NCBI GenBank assembly: GCA_963971405.1 | Contig: OZ020492.1 | Span: 3,410,001-3,474,000 of the forward strand | Reading direction: 5' to 3' | Length of the DNA stretch: 64,000 bases | Source of the DNA: Psococerastis gibbosa | Taxonomy: Eukaryota; Arthropoda; Insecta; Psocodea; Psocidae | Shown here: positions 1 to 11,900 of the stretch, one piece after another | How positions within the stretch are numbered: the stretch's first letter is position 1 | Layout of the letters: every line of letters begins with the position of its first letter | Notes under the pieces: generated by a model | What the model saw: only the letters and a program-made list of their open reading frames with translations | Databases searched by the model: none | What the model was told of the DNA's origin: nothing | Translations under genes and position numbers: made by a program

Positions 1-275
1 TATATAATTTTGTTGATTCCTAGTTTGACCATGCCACAAAATGAATACAACTAAGTTTCGACACTGACTCCTGAATTAAGTAATAGTACCAAGTCAAATC
101 CTTAACCTCTCACAGATTCAGGACACTCAGCAGCTCGGTCCCAGGACGAGCTCAGGCAGAATCAGTGCAAGGGGCAGTGTATAGGTTGCCCCATGTACGA
201 CGTACCACTATCATCGGCTTACATTTCATGCCATTATAATGAACTAATATTAACTTTATACGGAAAAACGTGTTA
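1..275. other. no recognisable feature
   Basis: AT-rich sequence with no convincing reading frame, repeat or RNA gene. Confidence 0.5.
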
Positions 276-1070
276 AGCAATACATTATTGCTTTCCTGTT
301 AATACCTTAGTATAAGGAAAGCTAAGTGAAGGTTGAAATGTTCGGTTTTGAGAATAGTGGTTTTGACGAAATGTCTGACTGTCGGTCGGTCGGTCTGTCT
401 GTGGAGGGTTTTACTATCCAAAAACTAAAAACAAAATGGCTAAAACAATTACTTCGATCGATGATTTCTAAGTTCAGGCATGTTTCAGGTATTAAATAGA
501 GTAACAAAACCAAACAGGCATGATCTGCTAAATGGGATTTCTCCGTTTTTTTTAGTCAAACTCATTCTACTTCGAGATCGGCATGTTTCCTCTCTGTATT
601 TTCGATTACATTCACAGGGAATTTCATAGTCGTAGTTCCTGGCGTCATTCTTGGGATAATTTGGCTTGGCAACTTTCTTAGGGGTTCTTCGAACTTGAAT
701 TCTGTTCGGATGTTAACTTTTCGACCTATCTTCATAATCTTTATGGAGAAACCAGATATGTATGGCAGGAGCTAGTAGAATTGTTCAGAGGGCGGCTGCT
801 AGGTAATGACTGACAATATATGAAGGAAGTGAATACCCTCCATTATAATAGACTATAATAGGGAAAATGAAAGCTACAAACTAGCCCAGCGAAGAAAATT
901 GGATACACCCATCCGAGAAAAATCAACACCAGAAACCGTTGTCATCCAGCCATCAAATGACCATTTACACAACAGGCAATGTAAGTCCAATTAACCCTTT
1001 GTTAAATTATATTACATCATTCTCATGAACCTTTTCCAATAAGCATGTACGGGTTTACTCGTACCGGTCC
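276..1070 (-). repeat. dispersed non-coding repeat, copy 1 of 4
   Basis: In reverse orientation this matches the repeats at 59955-60735 (most complete), 32085-32480 and 38882-39000. Shared landmarks are an opening motif resembling ACCGGTACGAGTAAACCC followed by GTACATGC, and a segment containing TTTACGAAATGTCTGTCTG followed by a GTCGGTC/GTCTGTC run (here near 370-405). It contains no long open frame, so it is a non-autonomous element of unknown class about 0.8 kb long. Confidence 0.55.
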
Positions 1071-2597
1071 TTTAATTGGTTTTATAATAAGTTTATTCAG
1101 AAATAAAAGCTCAAGCTTAACTTAATAATTTTCTATTTAAGGGCAGTTTGTGCATTCATCCCTTACCCTTCAGGGCTCCTTTACTCTAAAATAGTGACTG
1201 TGCATACCGAACTTATTGTATAGAACTCTTGTTAACACTTACTCGGTATCCGATTCAGGTGTTATGGCGCGGACCACAACAGAGGTCTTGAAGCGGACTC
1301 GTTTCCGTGCCCTTGTCTCGCTGTTATCAGCCATCTAAAACAATGAGTGTACCTTTAATAGTTTAAAGATTTTACATTTAAATTTCCTTGTTAATATCTG
1401 GACCTTCTTTGTAAGGTCCTCGGGTTTCTGGGCAAAATAGTACAATGATGGTAGGTCAAATACGCAACCAGTCAACCAACATTTCCATACCCTAGAATTG
1501 ACACTGTAGAGTGTAGACATATATTTCAGATTTAGGCGGTCCCTGATGAAGGTGGAATGATATCCTTCGGTTCGGTAAACTATTTTCGGTTTAATCCTAG
1601 ATTCGGGTCCTACCATGAATGAGAACAAATCCATCAATAGCCCATTGCTAACCTTTCGGGTTTGTAGATAACTTGACTATGAATAGGAACGACCAGCTTC
1701 AAGACTCGACATGAAAGGTTACTTTTTCGTGGGGCTATCTTCAAAGGTATGGGAGAACGCGGCATATTTCTGGTCACAATATTAGTTGTTATGATGTTTC
1801 TCTGCGTGTTTCCCCTACCAGTTAAGGTGATACATTCTATGGGTTGGTAGAACCCAGGGCAGGGAGAATTATTCCATATATGCAAGCTGTCGAATCTCGC
1901 CCTTCTGTTTCATAGTCCAGTTCTCTATCAAATAGTATATTCCCGCCTGGGCCTTGACCTTAACGCTTCAATTTATTCATTAATTTATTATAATATTAAT
2001 TAATACTATATACAATACTATTTTCGGCGCTAAATAACTGTGTTACTTAAGGTGTCCGCCAAGTCCCACCAACGTAGGTAAAGTGGAAGCCAAAAGAACC
2101 AGTTTTTTTCATATTCCCATGATTCCTTCTTCAAAAACCAAGTGGACGCCACTAATAATACATATCTCATGTTCCAATTATGTAAGTAATTTCTTAACTT
2201 TATGTATAGAAAGCTTATAAAAAGGAAAATCATAGAAGAAATGGCTATTAGAGTATGCAGGATAAAGTGTTTATTACCAAATTGCGGTGACCAATGAGTG
2301 ACAAGACAGCTAATCGGTAATCATTCTTGTCACTCAAGGGTTACTTCATGTTTGTATTTGACAGTTAGCCCACCATACACTCTATTGTACGGATTTCAGA
2401 CGTACCCTAGCCCAGGATGCTCGTTTCCAACGATCAGAAAACGTCTTGTTCTTCAATGTGCGTCACAGACCTTCGTAGAACCTTCACTTTTCCCAACCAT
2501 TCAGTGACTACAATTTGTCGGCTACTTCTCCAAAGCTAAGTGTTGGCAAAAATGCGTTTAAACGTGTGTATACACTGAGACAGCTCAGGAAATTACC
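1071..2597. other. intergenic stretch, no gene recognised
   Basis: Minus-strand frames at 1335-1637 and 1634-1885 are open for 83-100 codons and nearly contiguous, but I recognise no family. They may be remnants of a transposon gene. The rest is AT-rich and featureless. Confidence 0.35.
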
Positions 2598-2996
2598 TGC
2601 AATCAAACAAACAGAGGTTGAAACGCTTTGACACACGATTCAAATTAAATTCATAAAAGAAACCGGCGAATAAAGTGAATATTTATTTTTATTTTAATGT
2701 CAGCAAATGGCCTTATCAGCGCTTTTAAACTGACCAGCTGCAATCAAACAAAATAGCAAATATCAGTGCAAATCGAGCAGTTGAAATACTTTGATAAACG
2801 ATGCCAATTAAATTCATCAAAGAAACCGGCGAATGTCAGTGAAAGGCCTTACCGCTTTTGGCATAAACTGACTAGCTGGAATCAAACAAAATAGCAGTGC
2901 GAATCAAGCAGTTGAAATGCTTTGATACACGTTGCAAATTTGTTCGTCAAAGAAACCCACAAATGTCAGTAAAATGTCATAAAGGTGCGTTTGGCA
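2598..2996 (+). repeat. three-unit tandem repeat, period about 140 bp
   Basis: Units begin near 2598, 2739 and 2877, each opening with a variant of TGCAATCAAACAAAATAGC and containing TTGAAATGCTTTGATACACG and AAAGAAACCGGCGAA variants. The units are clearly diverged, so the array is not very recent. Confidence 0.75.
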
Positions 2997-3525
2997 AAAA
3001 CTGCTATAAGTAGAGAGAAGCCACTATGTAACTGGCTGTTACACATTATCTAATATATGTAACCTGCTCACTCCGATGAAAAGAGCAAAATTGCAAATAA
3101 TAAGATAACTTCCGCATAATGTAACTTTACAAAGTGACATTCTTCATCAAGACCATTTGTAACATATAATACATACTTCAATACATACAGTATCTAACAG
3201 TAAATCAGTTAAAAACAGTAAATTTGCTCAAATGAATAGATTACTGAGGTACAGATCACTGACAGTTGTTATAAAAGCTTGTATGTTTTGGATCAATGCT
3301 ACTAAATTTAATCTATTATATATACCTGTGCCCCATTAATTTTTAGAATTTTAAAAATTTATTGTACTGTACTTGCCAATCCAGATTTTGTGCAAAGCGA
3401 TTACCATGACCGTGAGCCGGCAGGGGGGGAGGGAGCAGCTTTCGTGGCCAGTAGACATGCATAGCATATTATGTAAACGTATGAAGATGGCATCACTAAG
3501 ATTCTCAGACTTGTAAAATCTCCTC
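2997..3525. other. no recognisable feature
   Basis: Low-complexity AT-rich spacer. No gene or structured repeat seen. Confidence 0.4.
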
Positions 3526-3860
3526 CCACCTTCCGGGCTCTATCGGAAGCTCTCCTTTGCATTTTGAAGTCATCCAAAACAGGATGGCGTGGAAACAGCC
3601 ATGCTAGGCAGCGATAGGAATGTATATCTGGTGAAATTATTTGGTGAAATTCACACTATTTCTACTAGAAATGTTGGCGACGGTGTGTTGGTGCTGCAGA
3701 CGTCGGAATTTTTAAGGAATAGCATATTCCAAGACGGTCTATCCAAATATAATTCTCTTCGAAGGGATATCAAATTGGCTTCATCCTTGTTGAAATTTAA
3801 AAAACATTTACAAGAGGATGTGCGAAGTGGTTTACTCGATAAGTGGATGACTTAATATTG
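3526..3860 (+). mobile_element. 3' fragment of a LINE (CR1/Jockey group), C-terminus of ORF2
   Basis: The plus-strand frame at 3589-3855 encodes the C-terminal tail typical of these LINE reverse transcriptase proteins: a TRN motif, then RNSIFQDGLSKYNSLRRDIK and a final leucine/lysine-rich helix ending at a stop. The same tail, with TIFQDGISEYN, occurs on the minus strand at 63070-63258, so both belong to one family. Reverse transcriptase and endonuclease domains are absent, as usual for 5'-truncated insertions. Confidence 0.6.
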
Positions 3861-4404
3861 AAAGTGGTTGTTTTTTACTGGCATTCTTGCTATTTCTCCA
3901 AACACTACTACTACTACTACTAATGAGCAATGTTGGAAAACAAAACAAAACGTTAACCCCCTAGGTCTACGTTCATATTTTTAAAGAAAAAGCGAGTACA
4001 ATGTAACTAATACCCCTCCCCTTGGTACCTAATAGGTATGTACACGTTTTTTTTTTTTTCAACCATCTGAACACCCTAAAAAGTGCGTACCAAAGGTCAA
4101 AATTATGTTTATTTGCTTACCAATGCTTGCCGAGGAACGCGGACCATAGACAAATAACTAATATATAGATCGTCATTTGCCATAGTAAAAATTCACTGAA
4201 AATAAGAATTGATATTGGCAGCACTGTTTGACAAGGCCAGCTTCTGATTGGCTAACATAAGTACGCACTTCCATGCGTCTGCGCATGCGTCGCAATTGCA
4301 TAGTTATGTTTAGCTTATTACTAAGACTTTAAATTTACCTATGCTTAGCTTATGAGATAAGGTTTCTTTTTTCATCTTGTCCCTCTGTATGTATGGGTCA
4401 AAAT
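3861..4404. other. spacer with short microsatellites
   Basis: A short (ACT)n run near 3902-3922 and a T-tract near 4048-4060. No gene seen. Confidence 0.5.
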
Positions 4405-4770
4405 AATTCGTTTTTGAATTTCCTATAAGAAACGCATGGGGCCATTCTTAAAAAACCACAGGGAGCAACTTGCTACCTGGGACAACAAAAACAATATCAA
4501 TCCATTGTGAAATGATATTTTAGACGGAATTGAAATGTAATGTTCTTACATATATAAAATTTAAACTCACCATACTCTCATACGGTGCGTATAAGCGCAT
4601 GACAGTAAGTGAGTCTAATTTTATTTCTGCAAGAAGATTGCATTTGAATACCGGGTAAAATATCATTTTGTAATGAATTAACATTCTCTTTGTCGTCCCA
4701 GGTAGAAAGTTGCTCCATGTGGTTTTCTTATAAATGACACCATGGGTTTTTTACGGGAAATTCACAGGCA
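4405..4770. mobile_element. palindromic MITE
   Basis: The left half (from about 4410) is the imperfect reverse complement of the right half (to about 4768). For example GAGCAACTTGCTACCTGGGA at 4463 pairs with the sequence near 4695-4715, and TTGAATTTCC near 4415 pairs with GGGAAATTCA near 4757. The arms are about 160 bp and no coding capacity is present. The superfamily is not determined because no clear target duplication was found. Confidence 0.65.
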
Positions 4771-5859
4771 GATTACCGCGTTAAAGCATAATTAAAAAGT
4801 ATGGCAGGCTGAAAGAAACGGTAAAGACTGACTGTAACAATGTAAAAGCACTAATCCACTGATTCAGATGTCATGTCATTACAGTAACTTAGTACATTTA
4901 ATTCCATTGTTCGATCAGCCCTTACAGTTCCTCTGTGCCAGTGATAGGGTTTGCTCATAGCCTACATTACATTGACTTATCGTATAGTTTTTAAGTTCGA
5001 CTTATCAGGCGGTGAAGAGAAAGTACTATACCTACCTGACTTACAACCTATAGGCCTACATACCTAACTTACTGAGAACAGGTCTATCGCCAAATAATAA
5101 CAATACAGACTTCCATTAGGAAAGGATTAATACTTACAACCAACAACAGCACATTTATGTCTCATTTTAAAGCAAGTACAATACCTAGATGAAAATTATT
5201 AGGCCCATAATCACCGAATCGAAACGACCAACAGCAGAACTTGAGCTGACAACCTGCTGCAATGGGTCAGTGACGCACCTTCGTAAATCGTGACTGCCGC
5301 TTGGCTGGTACTGCTGATGTGTCTGTAACAACAACAACAATTTAAAATAATGACAATGAAGTACTATATTAATTATTAATGCTATACAAATGTTCGGCAA
5401 TTGACACTGACACAAAGGCAATAATGACGGACAAACTTCAAATAGCCATAACACTGAGATATAACTACTAACGATTACGGAACGAACGATAATGCACGCT
5501 CACATTGAAACAGATATGTTAACTGTAAAAAGAAATAGCAATAACTAATAGTATTTCAACAGCTTTCCAAATTCAAAAGTCGAAATCGTTGTTAGTGACA
5601 GTTGGTCAGTTGTTTTAAAAACAGATAGTGCCTTAAAAACAGAGTAACAGACAAAGACTGAAAGACAATAGAAATATATCCAATTTACACGTAAGTGTCT
5701 ATGGAACGCTTCTGCCATAACAACCAAGATATCAGGTTTTGTCCGTTGCCGACAGTGGCGCTCCTGGTGTATTTCCAGTGTATTTATAGTTCAGTGCTCA
5801 CTACGCATTCCGCATGATCTCCATTATTGATTTTGTTTTGTGTACTGGCGCACTTACTG
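4771..5859. other. spacer upstream of MRG15-like copy A
   Basis: No gene recognised. The minus-strand frames at 5185-5454 and 5545-5727 look like chance. The segment nearest 5860 may include the promoter of the downstream gene. Confidence 0.4.
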
Positions 5860-5962
5860 GCGTCCTGCCTGAGTTTTTATACGGGGTACCGGCATTATCA
5901 TTTCAGAAGGAAATTGTTTCAATAAATAACGATTAAAAATATTTAATAACATTGTACTTGCA

Positions 5963-8900
5963 ATGTTTTTTGCAATAGGTATGTATTTAGTTTTAATTTC
6001 GTTCGACTTGAAGTAATTGGTGGAATGACGCGTCGTAAAAATAGGAGCTTACAAGTTCAACTTCCTTTTATAATCATGGTTCGGAAGATGAAAAAGGATT
6101 GGGTCGATGAACGTCGTATTTTCTGTAAGAGGCAAGATGACGACAATCATTGGAATTTGGATGAAACATTCCTGATAAAAAAGACTAGACCCGTCTTATT
6201 TTTAATTTTAATTTGATATTCATTAAATCTCTTCAATGTATTTTATTCCTGTTTTATATACACAAAATTTTCAAACGTTAAAAGAACTTAAAGCTTAAAT
6301 TTATTTGATTTGCCCAGTTTCTTTTCAATTGCAGTATTTGACGGACAGAAATGTTACTACTGTTACAGTATTTCAGTATTTCCACCAGTCTTAACTAAGC
6401 CAACCGCCTAGGCATGTCGTCTTAGTTTTATGCATCGTCAAGTCACAAACGCTATTGTTCTTGTAGTTTTGGCTTAAAGATGGGTAGGAAATTTCTCTAA
6501 TTCATTAGGACCATTAAATCGAATTCCCAATATATCGTTTAGTGTAGATGTTGGGGGATATTCTACCACTTACGTGATTCACAATTGAGAACCCTCGTTC
6601 AGCTTCTGCGCTCCTCAGGGCTAGAACTAAGGCTCTTCTTACTAGCTTCAAAACCTAAGGTGAAGTGCGAAGCATGACCAAATAGGTTTGCACCACTGTC
6701 TCTCCCTTTACAGAACTCATCATGATGCTTCTGTAGCTGGATCCACTAACCATGCATGCCAATGAAATATTATGGGTACAGTAATAAGCTGTCTTCACTT
6801 TTGCATGGCCGTAACGCATTAAAAATCGATTTCTGTGGGGCTGGGATTAAAATTTCAAACATTTCGAAGTTCCCATTAGTGAATTTCTTCCCTCATTTGG
6901 TTAAAACTTCATGCAATAGCTTTCCAAGTACTCCTTAATTGTAGATAGCTCTTTTCCCTCACCCTTAACAGACTGTGATTGCTCGTAGTTGTCTTCAGAG
7001 TATAATGTGAGGACGGTGTTCGGACATTTTATCTCAATGTAAAACGTTACCAGCACCATCGACATTATTTTTCATTTTTTCTAAATTTTGAACCCTATTC
7101 TTTCTGCGGTCTTCCTTGAGTAGTCCCAACTTCGTTTGCCTGTTAAACCCGTCTAGAAGATTAAGTAGGAAATGTAGAGTTTGAACAAAAGCTCTATTCT
7201 TTATCTGGTTGGTCGGTCCCTTGCTTTTTGCCTAGTTTTGGCATTGAAATCCTTGTCCATGTTGCTTGCTTCAAGGTCACTCACCAGGACAAGCCGACAT
7301 TTCTTTATCCAGGGAATGGCTCCGAATTCGGAGGAAATCCAACTTTCCTTAAACATATATACTATGTCTCTTAAATCCAAATTCAAGACTAACGTCATTG
7401 CACTTTTGGAGCTTTCGGTACTATTGTAGAAGTTTGATATATTGTCAACTGTGTCTTCCACATTAATTATTTAAAGCGTATTTGCAACGGTTGAAAGATT
7501 CCGGTGTGCCATACGTACAGTGCAGTGATTACATTTGATACCGAATCGCTGCTCTTACTTTTTGTTGAGGCCGCTATGTTCACCCATCAGTGAATTTACC
7601 CACCGAAAGTGGCAACTAAAATAAAAGAAGCTTACAAAAAATATGAAGAACCGCATTCCAATAACAACTTTGACTTTAGCGAACTAAGGTTAGCTATCCC
7701 CAGCATATTTAACGTCCTCCCTTCTCCTTCCTCAGATCCGTCTTTAGTGAGATATTGAATTCTAGAGGCATATAAGCGATAATAATTTACCTTCTAAACT
7801 ACCTCAGAGAAGCAGTGGGTCATGAAACAGTAAAACATAATTCCCAATTCAATCAATCAATAGGCATTGTGTATTTTCCCATTATATTTTCTGTCCATTA
7901 CTATTACCCGAATTCCACTTTACTTTTTGTCCATTACGAGATAACGGAGTGTTATTTTACATTAATATTTTGTATTATTATTGTTGTATAATTTTCTTTG
8001 AAACTATTTAATTTTGCGGATGAAAAAAAACGCACGAGGCAATCCCAAAATGATTTTTGGACAGTAAACCATAATTTGTCGCGCTATGTATATGCGCCTT
8101 GGTCGAAATGGAGGATCCAGGGGGGGGGGTCAGGGGGTCATGCCCCCCCTAAATGAGTTAATTCATAAGATACCTAGTAAAAAAAAAAATTTAATAAAAC
8201 TCAACTTTTAAACAAGAAAAATTACCTTTTAAACTTACAAAAAACTTGTGACCCCCTAAATTTTCCACTGGATCCGCCCTTGCTTGGTCGTGAAGTAGTG
8301 GCCTGGGAAGTAGTTATTAATATTAATGAATCGTTATAATTGTCATTATTATTATTAATATTATCATATTATTTATGTTCGTTGCATTTTATTTGTCTTT
8401 ATTACTTGTGCTTTTAAAGCCAACATATACTATAAATGCGCTCCTGCGTATTATAAATAACTGCAACCAATTTTTTCGCCCTTATCATAATTATGGCTCT
8501 GATATTTAAAAAGAAAAATCTACATTTTCGATTGCCGTTCATCTGATATGTATTTTTATTGTATCAGGGGAACGGGTTCTCTGTTCATATGGACCTTTGC
8601 TTTATGATGCAAAATGCCTACAACATCGCCCCGGCGAGAATCGTAAATACGAATACTGGGTTCACTATGTAGGGTGGAAAAAGAGGTGAGTAAATATAGT
8701 ACTATATGTGTATTCTATAATCTACTAAACCTATAACCTACCCTAACCAGCTCAAGTTCGGACACTTGAATTTTTATATCACTTATTTTACAAAATTTTT
8801 TTTTTTCTTAAATTGCGACAGACTAATTTTTGTTTGACTATAATACATTAAAATATGGACCATTAGGTAGATTTTAAAGAAAACATTTTTGAACTTTTTG

Positions 8901-11900
8901 GAAGCATAACCTCAGGGATAATATTTGTTTCCACCCTTGCAAGGACTATGAAAATGATCCACTTCATAGGACCTGTTTTTTTATTTTTTTTATTTTTTTA
9001 TTTTAATTGAACTTACCGGGTCGAAAACCATACAAAAGTTGAAAACAATTTCATTTTTACAATAATAGTTGAAAAAGTTTCAATAATAATTTTTTTTTTT
9101 GTGATCATGGCTAGAGGAATCGCGTTATCCGCGAATTTACGTGAATGAGTGATAACGCTATCGTAACTTGGGAAAGGCGTATGGAAAATAGATGGCGGCT
9201 ACTCCTGGTAGAAAGCACTGTTCAAGATATTGCCTGAAAACACGAAAAAACCAGGAAAATCGTAGCTAAACGTACGGAAGGAACTATTCGGACAGTGACG
9301 CAAGGGGAAGAAAGGGCCCTTTAACGAGTGGCCTGATGCAAATGAAGGGATACTAGTGATTCTATTAATCATAAATGAAACCAGCTCACTGGCAAAAAAA
9401 ATACTGCAAAGATACTTGTCGCCAAACTTTGAAGAACATGGGGTTTCAATTTTACGCTGCTATGAAGAAATCGGCACTGACTTTGCGTCAAATGAAAAGA
9501 AGACTCGCTTGTGGAAATCAATGTTCAAATCTCGATTTATCCGACCAGACAACCCTGCGCCAGTTATCTTCTGACCGAATTTTGAATTGATTTCCACAAA
9601 CGCGTCTTCTTTTCATTTGACGCAAACTCAATGCCGGTTTCTTCTTAGCAGCGTAAGATTGAAACCCCATGTTCGTCAAAGTTTGGCGACAAGTATCTTT
9701 GCAGTATTTTTTACCAGTGAGCTGGTTCCATTTATGATTAATAGAATCACTAGTATCCCTTTTATTGCATCAGGCCACTCGTCCAAGGGCCCTTTTTTCC
9801 CCTTGCATCACTGTCCGAATAGTTCCTTCCGTACATTTAGCTACGATTTCTCTGTTTTTTTCGTGTTTTCAGGCAATATCTTGAACAGTGCTTTCTGCCA
9901 GGAGTAGCCAACAGCTATTTTCCATACAACTTTCCCAGGTTACGATAGCGTTATCACTCATTCGCGGAAATTCGCGGATAACGCGATTCCTCTAGCCATG
10001 ATCACAAAAAAAAATTATTACTGAAACTTTTTCAACTATTATTGTAAAAATGAAATTGTTTTCAACTTTTATATGGTTTTTGACCCGGTAAGTTCAATTT
10101 AAAAAAAAAAAAACAGGTCCTATGAAGTGGATCATTTTCATAGTCCTTGCAAGGGTGGAAACAAATATTATCCCGGAGGTTATGCTTCCATAGAGTTCAA
10201 AAATATTTTCTTTAAAATCTACCTAATGGTCCATATTTTAATGTATTATAGTCAAACAAAAATTAATCTGTCGCAATTTAAGAAAACAAAATATTTTGTG
10301 AAATAAGGGATACAAAAATTCAAGTGTCTGAACTTGAGCTGGTTAGGGTATTAGTATTAGTAGCTCACTTCCCTATAATGCATACAAAACAACAATACAA
10401 CAGCAACACAAAACTAGTTCAACATCTCTTTCATCTCAACTCCTTCAAGTTCTGCAACATACTTATTGATGGGATGAAACCCTGAACCCTAGTTGGCACG
10501 AATATGGGGACCATGCTAAGTTGTTTTGATTAATATTTTACTTGTAAATGCAGCCTCATGCGAATATTGGAGACAAGCAACTAGTTTGTACCCAGAACTT
10601 GCTGCCGAAATACTAAATAAAATATTAACTATTGCAGTACTCTCGCGTTGCCTCAGTGACTGAGGCTTACCTCTTGTTGTGTTCATCGTAGGATATTTCT
10701 TATATGACAAGAAATATTTATCAAATTAATTGACTATATTAGATCTAAAATGATAAATTACCATCTGTTTCGCAGATGGGATGAATGGGTAACTGAGGAT
10801 AAACTCCTTAAATACAACGATGAAAATTTACTGAAGAAAAAGAAAAAAGACACCCTACATAACCCAAATTCGAAGCGCGGGAAGAGGGTATATCGGCGCA
10901 GGGGCGACGACTTGGCCCAAGACCCCGATAACAGGTACTATTATTTTGAACCTTCTCTTTTCGTGATACATTCTTCAAATTATTTAATTGAACTATTTTA
11001 TAATAGGTGTTTAGATGTAGCCTTCATGGTTGGTTATGAGTCCGGATAGACATAAGTTACTCAGATTCTTCCCCATCGACCATGGTCAATCAACCGATTG
11101 AACTGAGAGCGGCGAGAAATGCTTCTAACTTCCCTAAATTTCTCAGAAACCATCTCTTAGAGAAAGCTTTCTACACTGTCACTGAGGCACTGGCACAATG
11201 ACAGAACTACCTGATTTTGACGATCTTTTTGACGATTTTATTTTATACTCTCATGTACGGTTTTGTATAATGTAACAGAAATATATTTATTTATTTATTT
11301 ATTTATTAACCAGACGCAACCCCTATCAACGTAGTTTTTTATTCCAAAGAGGATTGCTTTCGATGGGTTCATGTCCCGTGAAAGCTAAGCATATTAGGAT
11401 GATATCCGCTATGGGCTTCCATTTGTCTTGGAGCGGTGGTGTTGAATTCATTTTTTTTCTCGGATATGAACCATTCCTCCAAAATAAGGCTATAAGTAAT
11501 AATATATCACTGCTAAACATTCATATAGCTGATATAGTCAAGGTCTCCACGAAGAACTAAAATAATGCTTTAGCATGACGTCATGTCCTACAATATTTAC
11601 CCAGTCTTCTGTTCACATCTCAACAGATTTAATGTAATTAAGCAATTTAAAGTATATTTTACGTGAACAATACAACGTGCGATAAGACTGCACAATGGGG
11701 TTGTTAACTTTACAAATAAAATATGATATAATTTTTGTTCATGTCCATTGACAAGTAAATTTAATGCGATAAAAGTGCACGGAAACCTTGTATAGAAACC
11801 CAAGTCAGCTTTAAAAAACAATACAAAACTTATATGATTGTTTTTCAGGCCTTCCTCTCGACAGATTTCATGTAATTAAGCAATTTAAAGTTTATTTTAC

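Noticed and set aside
2598-2996. CRISPR-like array
   Set aside because: Only three long, diverged units with a 140-bp period in a eukaryotic setting; an ordinary tandem repeat.
9356-9907. Three plus-strand frames of 70-106 codons
   Set aside because: They are the two arms and the loop of the Tc1-like palindrome read across; only short transposase-like pieces are meaningful.
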